Below, piece by piece: positions 7,158 through 13,609 of a DNA stretch of 22,485 nucleotides. The translations under genes and the position numbers were made by a program. Source of the DNA: Nitrospinota bacterium (lineage in GTDB: Bacteria > Nitrospinota > Nitrospinia > JACRGO01). The notes below the pieces were generated by a model, which was not told the DNA's origin, made no database searches, and saw nothing but the letters and a program-made list of their open reading frames with translations. Location: contig JACRGO010000057.1 of assembly GCA_016212295.1 (NCBI GenBank), positions 1-22,485 of the forward strand, written 5' to 3'. Within the stretch, counting starts at the first letter, position 1, and every line of letters starts with the position of its first letter.

Positions 7158-8585
7158 ATGGCAAGGGTTTTATTGACAGCGCCGGGGAGCAGGACCTTTT
7201 ACGGGGAGCCCCGGTATCCCATGGGCGGCATTTCCATGATAGGGGCGGTGCTGCGAAAAGAAGGCCACGACGTTCAGTGCGTTGACATGCGCTTTTCCTC
7301 CGCTGACGATGATTTTTTCGATGAAAAAATAAAGGCGTTTCAACCGGATGCCGCGGGCTTTACAGTCACCAACTGGGACGTCCTGGAGGCGGTCCGCCTG
7401 GCGGGCAGGGCCAAGGTCCTGGACCCGAAGATCATCACGATATTCGGAGGACCGCAGGCGACCCTGTGTCCAATGGAAACCCTTGATTATCCCGAAGCCG
7501 ATATCGTGGTCCGGGGCGAGGGGGAGGTCACAATCCTTTCACTCATTAAAGCCATTGAAAAAAATCTGCCCCTTGAAGGGGTTCCAGGCGTCGGCTTCAG
7601 GGGCGATAAAGGCGCGCCTGTTCTGAACGCCCCGCCTGATCTTATAAAGGACCTCTCCTCCCTTCCCTGGCCGGCTTACGGCCTATTCGATCTGCCCAAA
7701 TATTTCGCCGCCGGGGACCGCAGAATGGGTATCATCGGTTCGCGTGGCTGTCCGTTCGGCTGCATCTTTTGCACTTCCCACAACGTCATGGGGAGGGCCA
7801 CCAGATATCGAATGCCGGACGATGTGCTCGCGGAAATGAAGCACTGGCACGAATCCCAAGGGGTGTCCCATTTTCAGTTCATGGAGGACAATTTCCTGGG
7901 CAACCGCAGGAAGGCCATGGCGTTTCTGGACGAACTTGAGCGGGCCTCCTTGCCCGTTACCTATTCCCTGGAAGTCGGCGTCCGGGCGGACGCCCTGAAA
8001 CCCGATATTTGCCGGAAGCTCAAGAAAACAGGATGCAGCATGGCGGCAATCGGCATAGAGAGCGCCGACCCGGAGGTGCTGCGCCTGGCGAACAAGGGTG
8101 AAGACATTGAGACAATCACCTCCGGCATACGGGCGCTAAAGGCGGCTGGCATCCCGGTGAAGGGATATTTCATCGTCGGACTCCCTGGCGACACGCGGGA
8201 CAAGGTCCAAAAGTCGGTCCGGTACGCAGTGGAGGAAAAGATAGATATGCCGCGCTTCGCGCTGGCGCAGGCGTTCCCGCATTCAAAACTGGCGGAGTGG
8301 GTGGCGGAAAACGGGCATTTTTATCACGACCCCTACGAGTATACCCTGCATCATACGGATGAGTTTCATGGCGAGGTCCATTTTGATTTCCCGGGGTTTC
8401 CCAGGGAGGAAATCTGGAAAGCCTATCTCTGGGCCCATGACCAGGCCGAGGCCCTGTCCTTCAAGCATGCGCTCATCAGGCGATTCGGCGAGGGACTAGG
8501 ACGCGCCGCGAACATATTCAACACCAGGCCGGCCAGAAAGGCGGCCATCTGGCTGTATCAACACAAGTTTATCTCCCTTCCGTGA
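7158..8585 (+). CDS. Second cobalamin-binding-type radical SAM protein
   Basis: 475 residues. The N-terminal B12-binding-like domain starts MARVLLTAPGSRTFYGEPRY and has IFGGPQATL near 95 and VVRGEGEVTIL near 117. The radical SAM barrel carries C198-x3-C202-x2-C205 in GSRGCPFGCIFC, then FMEDNFLG, ALKPDICRKLKKTGC and GIESADPEVLRLANKG, and KGYFIVGLPGDT. Same broad class as the protein at 2448-3950 but clearly divergent, so probably a different reaction. AGGTGA lies about 8 bases before the ATG. Its 3' end overlaps the opposite-strand glycosyltransferase by 17 bases. It would act in the cytosol on an unidentified lipid, glycan or isoprenoid substrate; an anaerobic or microaerobic lifestyle and a supply of cobalamin are implied by the family, not shown here. 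Confidence 0.9.
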   Translation: MARVLLTAPGSRTFYGEPRYPMGGISMIGAVLRKEGHDVQCVDMRFSSADDDFFDEKIKAFQPDAAGFTVTNWDVLEAVRLAGRAKVLDPKIITIFGGPQATLCPMETLDYPEADIVVRGEGEVTILSLIKAIEKNLPLEGVPGVGFRGDKGAPVLNAPPDLIKDLSSLPWPAYGLFDLPKYFAAGDRRMGIIGSRGCPFGCIFCTSHNVMGRATRYRMPDDVLAEMKHWHESQGVSHFQFMEDNFLGNRRKAMAFLDELERASLPVTYSLEVGVRADALKPDICRKLKKTGCSMAAIGIESADPEVLRLANKGEDIETITSGIRALKAAGIPVKGYFIVGLPGDTRDKVQKSVRYAVEEKIDMPRFALAQAFPHSKLAEWVAENGHFYHDPYEYTLHHTDEFHGEVHFDFPGFPREEIWKAYLWAHDQAEALSFKHALIRRFGEGLGRAANIFNTRPARKAAIWLYQHKFISLP

Positions 8586-9678
8586 CAATAATGTCCACTA
8601 TCTGTTTCGCTGAATTATTTATGTCCCAAAACCTTCTCGCATGGACAGAGGCAAGTTCAGCGTCCCTGGCCGTTTGTTCCCAGTTATTGGTCCGGTCGAG
8701 AATGGCCTCCAAGAGGGCCTCGCTGTCGCGCGCGGCGAACCTTTTGCCGCAATGGGGATTTGAGTCAAAAATCAAATCCATCATTGGCAGGTCAGAGGCG
8801 ATTAAGGGAATTCCGGCGGCCATGGCCTCCAGCACTGAGGTGGGGACAAAGCGGGCGTGGTTTTCCCGGAAGGGAAATAAATAAATGCAGTGGCCGTTAA
8901 AAGCCTTATTGATGTCCACGAGAGTGTCGATATTGACTTTCAGCGAGGGGGCCATTTTTTTTAACAGACCGGAAAGCTCCTCCCGTCTTTCCCCGCACTG
9001 GAAAATCGGGGCAGCTATGGTCAGGGTGAATCCATGGACTGCAAGCCGTTCCCCTATTTTCAATATGTCGATCAGTCCCCGGACGTAGAGGATGTTGTTG
9101 AACTGGCTGCGTTTGTTTTCGGACAGTCCGGCCATGAATAGAAGCTTTTTAGTGTTTTCCCTTTTACGGACCAGGGGCGTCCTTTCCAGGTTTATCCCTA
9201 TATTGACGACCGGGCCGTCCCAGCCCCTGCCGCCGCTTGCTGCCAGAAGGCCAACCTTTTTTGACAAGGCCGCCGGGTCACCCTTGGTGACGGCGTATAG
9301 TATTGTGAGACACGGCAAGCCGCCGGACCTTGCCATGCGGTCGACCACTCCCATGCTCCATTTATTGGCCGCGCCGCGAAGTCCATCAAAGGTCCCGAAG
9401 GGGAAATGAAGGACGGCGTCCGGCTTGTTTTGCGCCGACAATTTTTTCCTTAACGCCCAGTGCAAGGCCGGCAATTGAAAAAATCTGTTGTGGCAACTGA
9501 CGCATTCGGTCTTAACCGGCCACTCTCCCGGCAAGAATTTTTTCCCGTAATCAGCGCTCAGCGCCTCCACGTCCCAGTATTTTGAGAGCGGAGGGGCCAG
9601 ATCCAGGATAAAGTTTTTTCTGCCTTCGGACCATGGCGGGACAAAGCCCGGGGCGACGATTAATACTTTCTTCCTCAA
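8569..9678 (-). CDS. Glycosyltransferase, GT-B fold (GT4-like)
   Basis: 369 residues. The N-terminus KKVLIVAPGFVPPWSEGRKN has the glycine-rich loop and short S-E-G-R stretch of acceptor domains. The donor half shows KKLLFMAGLSENKR near 177, then YLFPFRENHARFVPTSVLEA and MAAGIPLIASDLP, equivalent to the GT4 E...E box with Glu272 and Glu284 (longer spacing than E-x7-E). The start is TTG at 9678, supported by GGAG 9 bases upstream and by overlapping the preceding stop as TTGA. That tight overlap means it is translated together with the methyltransferase at 9675-10409. Probably a sugar transferase in surface glycan or glycolipid synthesis; donor and acceptor unknown. Confidence 0.85.
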   Translation of the reverse strand: MRKKVLIVAPGFVPPWSEGRKNFILDLAPPLSKYWDVEALSADYGKKFLPGEWPVKTECVSCHNRFFQLPALHWALRKKLSAQNKPDAVLHFPFGTFDGLRGAANKWSMGVVDRMARSGGLPCLTILYAVTKGDPAALSKKVGLLAASGGRGWDGPVVNIGINLERTPLVRKRENTKKLLFMAGLSENKRSQFNNILYVRGLIDILKIGERLAVHGFTLTIAAPIFQCGERREELSGLLKKMAPSLKVNIDTLVDINKAFNGHCIYLFPFRENHARFVPTSVLEAMAAGIPLIASDLPMMDLIFDSNPHCGKRFAARDSEALLEAILDRTNNWEQTARDAELASVHARRFWDINNSAKQIVDIIVTEGR

Positions 9679-10409
9679 ACCTGTTTTTCTCCAATGACGA
9701 TTATTTGCTCGGCCAGCATTTTAAGAGGTCCTTTCCTGAAGAGGCCGGCCAGGGCCAGGGAAAACCGGCGCGGGAATATCCATGACAGGACCAGGAAATA
9801 ACTGCCGACGCCAATGGTCCCGGCCATGTTGATTTTGTTCCGCCTCATCCAGCCGGTGATTTCATTAATGTTGCTCATCGTGCTGCCTGTCGGTCTTTTT
9901 TTCAGCAAGGCCCGGTAAACGAAAATGGGCAAGGCCAATATCCGCCAATGATGGATATTGAAAAAATCAACGGCCATCGTCCCTCCAGGTTTCAGCACCC
10001 TCAGGATTTCCAGCAGAACCTTTTTTTGGCGCGAGTCATCCAACAGGTGCAGGAAGCGGGACGAGGTAACTGCGTCGAAGGTGTTGTCAGGGAAAGGAAT
10101 TTGAAAGGCGTCGCCTCTTATATAATGAACATTCCGCCGCGGCCCCAATCTCTTCCTTGCCATCTCCATCATCTCCGGGGTAAGGTCGCAGGCCACGACC
10201 AAGTCCCCAGCTTCCGATAATACCCCGATATTATGTCCGGTGCCGCAAGCCACGTCCAGGATAATGAGCGGCCTTTCCCTGCCGGCAAGGATTTCCCTTA
10301 GGATATCATGGTGGGCTTCCGCCGCTATGGAGCCGTACCAGGAGCCGTAGCGGAGTTCGTGATACCGGTCAGCCTCCTTTTGGTAAAACCGGGAGTGTTC
10401 TTTTTGCAT
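9675..10409 (-). CDS. Class I SAM-dependent methyltransferase
   Basis: 244 residues. Motif I is ILDVACGTGHNIGVL (50-64), with an acidic residue ending the second strand in VVACDLT (Asp75), then GDAFQIPFPDNTFDAVTSS (99-117) and LRVLKPGGTMAVDFFNIHHW. This is the UbiE/Methyltransf_11 pattern, a small-molecule, lipid or sugar O/C-methylase acting with S-adenosylmethionine in the cytosol. The C-terminal region (residues ~160-240) has a moderately hydrophobic stretch around VGSYFLVLSWIFP that may contact membrane or lipid. First gene of a two-gene leftward unit; its stop overlaps the next start by 3 bases. No strong ribosome site precedes the ATG. The substrate cannot be named, but the neighbours suggest a methylated sugar or lipid. 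Confidence 0.88.
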   Translation of the reverse strand: MQKEHSRFYQKEADRYHELRYGSWYGSIAAEAHHDILREILAGRERPLIILDVACGTGHNIGVLSEAGDLVVACDLTPEMMEMARKRLGPRRNVHYIRGDAFQIPFPDNTFDAVTSSRFLHLLDDSRQKKVLLEILRVLKPGGTMAVDFFNIHHWRILALPIFVYRALLKKRPTGSTMSNINEITGWMRRNKINMAGTIGVGSYFLVLSWIFPRRFSLALAGLFRKGPLKMLAEQIIVIGEKQV

Positions 10410-10440
10410 TTTTTACTGCTCACGTCGCAAAATAAATGGT

Positions 10441-10460
10441 CCTCGCCGCAAGCGGCGGGG
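10441..10460. repeat. GC-rich hairpin
   Basis: CCTCGCCGC-AA-GCGGCGGGG forms a 9-bp stem with one G-T pair and a two-base loop, just upstream of the methyltransferase start. It may be a dispersed hairpin repeat, or a weak terminator for leftward transcription arriving from the M23 gene (the sequence beyond it on that strand reads ACCATTTATTTT). Confidence 0.5.
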
Positions 10461-10482
10461 TATTTGTTGAATATTTATAACA

Positions 10483-10560
10483 ACATCCCCCTTTATCCCC
10501 CCTTGCCAGGGGGGAATTTTTGAAATATTCCCCCTTAAAAAAGGGGGCCAGGGGGATGTC
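10483..10560. repeat. C-rich/G-rich palindromic repeat
   Basis: Left arm ACATCCCCCTTTATCCCCCC and right arm AGGGGGCCAGGGGGATGTC are complementary over most of about 33 bases. Each arm also folds locally (CCCCCCTTGCCAGGGGGG; CCCCCTTAAAAAAGGGGG). Units of this kind are scattered in many bacterial genomes. It is non-coding; the frames that run through it give only P-F-F-K-G-E-like translations. Confidence 0.7.
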
Positions 10561-10568
10561 AATTCTTT

Positions 10569-10615
10569 CCTGCCTGTGCGTGTCCGCCACAGACAGGTGG
10601 TTGCGGCGAAGCCGC
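10569..10615. repeat. Two adjacent hairpins
   Basis: CCTGCCTGTG (10569-10578) pairs with CACAGACAGG (10588-10597) with one mismatch. Directly after it GCGGC-GAA-GCCGC (10603-10615) is a perfect small stem-loop. With the hairpins at 10441 and 10483 these make the 10410-10645 gap almost entirely hairpin-forming; no gene is supported in it. Confidence 0.55.
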
Positions 10616-10645
10616 GCCATGAACTCTATCGCCGACTTTTTTATC

Positions 10646-10858
10646 TCAAGCGAAGGCATCGACATTAATACCCTTGCCGCTCGTGGCGGCGTTGATTTGG
10701 CCTGTGGCCATGGCGGAGATTTGCCTCGTATCATCCATATTGGCCTGGTGGTTTCCTGGGGAGGCTATATTTCTGTTGAGAGGGCCAGGCCCGGACAATG
10801 CCTTTCTTATCAACTCGCGGGCCAGCGGCTTGGAATCGGATGTGATGGCTTTGGACAT
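10646..10858 (-). CDS. Possible small protein of 70 residues, unknown function
   Basis: Reverse frame with ATG at 10858, only 8 bases after the M23 stop, ending at 10646. Sequence begins MSKAITSDSKPLARELIRKA, is rich in Ala, Ser, Asn, Gln and Gly, and ends GKGINVDAFA. There is one amphipathic N-terminal helix and no membrane segment. Codon choice (GCC, TCC, AAG, GGC) matches the neighbouring real genes, which is the main support. No ribosome site of its own is evident, so coupling to the M23 gene would be needed. I do not recognise a family. A loose resemblance to FlgM-type disordered anti-sigma factors was considered, but no conserved motif supports it. It could be non-coding sequence. Confidence 0.35.
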   Translation of the reverse strand: MSKAITSDSKPLARELIRKALSGPGPLNRNIASPGNHQANMDDTRQISAMATGQINAATSGKGINVDAFA

Positions 10859-10866
10859 GGACGGGA

Positions 10867-12168
10867 TTACGAAATATTTTTCCTTGCCAGTGTGGCGAAG
10901 CTGTCCAGCACCTCTTTCCTGGCTCCAACAAAGTCGCCCCACTGGTTCTCAGGAACAGGCTTCGCCTTCGGCGTCTTGAATTCCAAGGGATTGATGGGCA
11001 CGCCGTTTTTTCTAAGATGGAAGCAAAGGTGCGGGCCGGTGGTCCTGCCCGTCATGCCCACTGTTCCTATGAACTGGCCCTGCTTGACGGCGGTCCCGGC
11101 CTTGATTCCTCCGGCGAACCCCGCAAGGTGGCAATACGCGGAGCTGTACACCCCGTTATGCTTGATCCTGATCAGCTTCCCTGATGGCCCGCTGTTGCCC
11201 GCGAAGTAAACCTCTCCGTCCGCCACGGCATATACCGGGGTCCCGACCGGGGCCGAATAATCCACGCTGAGATGCGGCACGTTTTTTTGGAGTATGGGAT
11301 GGAAACGCCGGGTGGAAAATCCGGAGCTGATCTGGGAATATTTCAAGGGCGCCTTCAGGAATTGCTTTTTAAGGGATTTCCCCTCGGGCGTGAAGTAGTC
11401 TCGATTCTGAGGGAAATAAATCGCGGTGATTTTTTCTCCGTTACGGATGATTTGGGCGCCTATGATCTGGCCGTACTTAACGAATTTGCCGTCCCGGTAT
11501 TTTTTCTCAATCGCGACTTGCAGGCTGTCGCCTTTTTTCAGGTCCTTGAAAAAATCTATGTCCCACGCGAATATCTCGGTGATCCCATGCGCCAGCGAGG
11601 GCTTTTCTCCCATCCTGATAATGGCATTGTATAAATTATCCTCTATGATGGCGCCCTTTATGACGGTTTTAACCTCGAATTTAACCGGCACGATTTTCGC
11701 GTGATACCGGCCCTTCTCCCTGGCAATGGAAACCACATGCTCCTTATCGGTTTCATAGGCCAATCCAACGATGGACCTCCCCTGGAGCTCCAGCTCATAA
11801 GGCGTGCCCTCCGGCAGCATGGAAATGTTATGGACCTTCTTGGCGGATTCAATTAATTCATGGAGTTCTGAATTGTCCAGGCCGTGTTTTTTCAAGGCTA
11901 TATAAAAGTTGCCTCCCTCCGGTATTTTTCCTTCAAGGGAGGTGGTTTTGCCGGTTTTCGTTTCTTCCGCTTCAGAAGGAGCCGGATCAAGGGCGCTGGC
12001 CTGGGCTTCCGGCTTCTTGTCCTCGAAAATAACTTTTAATAGTTTTTCCTCGGGTAAGGGATCTGGCATCCTGGCGGTCTCGGAGCAAAAGACCGTGGTG
12101 GAAATAATGGTGAAAAAAACGGCCGGAGCGGCGATTTTTAAAAATGGCTTTTTTAATGTAAAAGACAC
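10867..12168 (-). CDS. Exported M23 peptidoglycan endopeptidase (MepM/Csd3-like)
   Basis: 433 residues. A Sec-type signal or anchor helix spans about 8-28 (AAPAVFFTIISTTVFC), then a Pro/Glu/Lys-rich linker to about 85. A LysM/OapA-like and Csd3-type middle domain covers about 86-265 (FYIALKKHGLDNSELHELI; EIFAWDIDFFKDLKKGDSL). The C-terminal M23 domain follows (FSTRRFHPILQKNVPHLSVD; GTPVYAVADGEV; GPHLCFHLRKNG). The family cleaves peptide cross-links of murein in the periplasm during growth. Zinc ligands expected: His299, Asp303 and the second His of HxH. Here that motif is H380-L-C382, so Cys replaces the usual His ligand. His347 (AYCHL) is the other active-site histidine. The start is GTG at 12168 with AAGGA six bases upstream. 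It reads in the same direction as rsmA but is about 290 bp away, with a repeat between. Confidence 0.9.
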   Translation of the reverse strand: MSFTLKKPFLKIAAPAVFFTIISTTVFCSETARMPDPLPEEKLLKVIFEDKKPEAQASALDPAPSEAEETKTGKTTSLEGKIPEGGNFYIALKKHGLDNSELHELIESAKKVHNISMLPEGTPYELELQGRSIVGLAYETDKEHVVSIAREKGRYHAKIVPVKFEVKTVIKGAIIEDNLYNAIIRMGEKPSLAHGITEIFAWDIDFFKDLKKGDSLQVAIEKKYRDGKFVKYGQIIGAQIIRNGEKITAIYFPQNRDYFTPEGKSLKKQFLKAPLKYSQISSGFSTRRFHPILQKNVPHLSVDYSAPVGTPVYAVADGEVYFAGNSGPSGKLIRIKHNGVYSSAYCHLAGFAGGIKAGTAVKQGQFIGTVGMTGRTTGPHLCFHLRKNGVPINPLEFKTPKAKPVPENQWGDFVGARKEVLDSFATLARKNIS

Positions 12169-12350
12169 GGATATCCTTTTGGATGCTAGTTTTTTGACGT
12201 TTTGAGTCTATAAAAACCGGATAAATTTCGTTATTCATGATAAGCAACATGGATGCCAACTTAGGGGAATTTCACGAGGGGCTTGTAAGAGCAAGGCCGT
12301 GCTGTCTTCTGGAGAAATGGAAAAGCGTTGATATATTGACGAGAGCTATG
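12169..12350. other. Intergenic DNA without a recognised feature
   Basis: Between the start of the M23 gene and the truncated repeat at 12351. Open frames here are short, cross the repeat and have no ribosome site. The M23 promoter should lie here, but no convincing -35/-10 pair stands out. Confidence 0.5.
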
Positions 12351-12425
12351 TTATTGCGTTCAGAAATTTGCGTTTCCCGCGCAAGTTTTCCAACTGTTTC
12401 TTGGAGCGCGCATGGCCGCGCTATG
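12351..12425 (+). repeat. 208-bp repeat family, copy B (internally deleted, ~75 bp)
   Basis: It begins like copy A (GTTCAGAAATTTGCGTTT, then CGCGCAAG and CTTGGAGCGCG). It then jumps directly to the far end of the unit (CATGGCCGCGCTATG). About 130 internal bases are missing, with the junction in a GCGCG word shared by both sides. The remainder is a short palindrome-ended unit, the form expected of a deletion derivative of a MITE. Confidence 0.75.
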
Positions 12426-12461
12426 AATTTCTATTTTATCCTGCACCCTGACAACTGCCCC

Positions 12462-13250
12462 CTAAATCCCCTTCTTTAGAATATTGCTCAGTCTGGCGAA
12501 ACTTTCCATTGATACTGTTTCCGCCCGCTGGCCTGGGTCGATCCCACAGATACCGCATGCCTTGTCCACTTGCCCCGCGTCGAAGGGAAGCGCTTTCAGA
12601 TTGTTGATGATTTTTTTTCTGCGGTGGACGAAAGACGTCTTGACCAGTTCAAAGAAAAACCGTTCATCCTCCACGGCGAACGGGGGCGCAGGGGAGGGGG
12701 CGAACCTTACCACCGCCGAACTCACTTTAGTATTGGGTGAGAAATCCTTTTTGGACAGGACAAATTCCAGGGCGCACGCGGAATGGTACTGCGCGAATAT
12801 GCTCAAGGCATTATAACTTTTTCCTCCCGGCTTGGCGGTGATTCTTTCCGCTACCTCCAATTGAAACATGAGGACCATCAAGGGAATCTTGTCCTTGAAC
12901 TCAATCAACCTGGCCAGTATGGGCACGGCGCAGGAGTAGGGGAGGTTGGAGACCACCTTGAATGGTCCCTTCAACCTGCCGTAGTCGAATCCGGCGGCGT
13001 CTTCCACGAATATTTGAAAATCTGGATTGCCGGAATATGTCCTTTTTAATTTTTCCGCAAGCCTTGGGTCCAGTTCAATGGCGGTGAGGGGATTTCCCAT
13101 GTTTAGAATCCTTTCAGTCAGGATGCCCTTTCCTGGCCCGATTTCCACAACATGCTCCGAAGGCCCTATCCGGGCGAGTTCCACTATGCGTCTGGCTTTT
13201 TCATCCGAGGCCAAAAAATGCTGTCCAAGTCTTTTCCTATAAGTTTTCAT
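12462..13250 (-). CDS. rsmA: 16S rRNA (adenine1518/1519-N6) dimethyltransferase RsmA/KsgA
   Basis: 262 residues, the normal length. It dimethylates two adjacent adenines in the 3' terminal hairpin of 16S rRNA late in 30S assembly, using S-adenosylmethionine. Diagnostic motifs: YRKRLGQHFLAS (4-15), VVEIGPGKGILTERIL (34-49, SAM loop), acidic ELDPRLAEKL, catalytic NLPY at 102-105, and LMVLMFQLEVAERITAKPG. The C-terminal helical domain (FVHRRKKIINNLK; GQRAETVSMESFARLSN) is complete. The ATG at 13250 lies two bases from a partial repeat copy and has no Shine-Dalgarno sequence, so initiation may be weak or leaderless. Commonly named rsmA or ksgA. Confidence 0.96.
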   Translation of the reverse strand: MKTYRKRLGQHFLASDEKARRIVELARIGPSEHVVEIGPGKGILTERILNMGNPLTAIELDPRLAEKLKRTYSGNPDFQIFVEDAAGFDYGRLKGPFKVVSNLPYSCAVPILARLIEFKDKIPLMVLMFQLEVAERITAKPGGKSYNALSIFAQYHSACALEFVLSKKDFSPNTKVSSAVVRFAPSPAPPFAVEDERFFFELVKTSFVHRRKKIINNLKALPFDAGQVDKACGICGIDPGQRAETVSMESFARLSNILKKGI

Positions 13251-13252
13251 TT

Positions 13253-13317
13253 ATAGCGCGGCATGGCCGCAATCAAAATGAATTTCGATGTATTCAAACG
13301 TTCGATGATATTATTAC
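13253..13317 (-). repeat. 208-bp repeat family, copy C' (one end only, 65 bp)
   Basis: ATAGCGCGGCATGGCCGCAA through GTATTCAAACGTTCGATGAT matches the b'-end of copy A in reverse, out to the outer end of arm a'. It breaks off where the other arms should follow. Same orientation as full copy C 58 bp further right. It abuts the rsmA start codon. The 58-bp spacer (13318-13375) is unlike the rest of the repeat. Confidence 0.8.
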
Positions 13318-13375
13318 CTCATTTCTTTAAATAGTTCAGCCTTTGATGATAAGATATTCAGTGCTTAATTACCAC

Positions 13376-13582
13376 ATAGCGCGGCATGTCCGCAACTAAA
13401 ATAAATTTCGACGTATTCAAACGTTTGATGATATTATTACGTTCCGAAATTTGCGTTTCCGCTTGAAATAAAACCGGCGTTGAATGCTTCGAGAGAAATT
13501 TATTTTGGCTGCGGCCATCCGCGCTCCAGGAAGCGGTTGAAAAATTTGCGCGGACAACGCGAATTTCTGAGCGTAATAAAAT
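13376..13582 (-). repeat. 208-bp repeat family, copy C (full)
   Basis: The reverse complement aligns along its whole length with copy A at 2236-2443, with scattered substitutions and no large gaps. It keeps the same a-b-a'-b' arm order and the same boundaries. It lies between the divergent rsmA and the membrane protein at 13610, whose own ribosome site (GGAGG, about 13597) lies just outside it. Confidence 0.85.
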
Positions 13583-13609
13583 ATAAACAATTTAAACGGA
13601 GGTATTTTC

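Noticed and set aside
10520-11209. Forward open frame of 229 codons
   Set aside because: Its first part translates hairpin repeats, and from 10867 on it is antisense to the clearly real M23 peptidase gene. No family features or ribosome site.
12237-12479. Forward 80-codon frame between the M23 gene and rsmA
   Set aside because: Much of it is a translation of the deleted repeat copy at 12351-12425, and no ribosome site precedes it.
13253-13582. Repeat copies C' and C considered as a CRISPR array
   Set aside because: Only two units of unequal length (65 and 207 bp), internally palindromic, with a single 58-bp spacer and no cas genes. This does not fit repeat-spacer periodicity.
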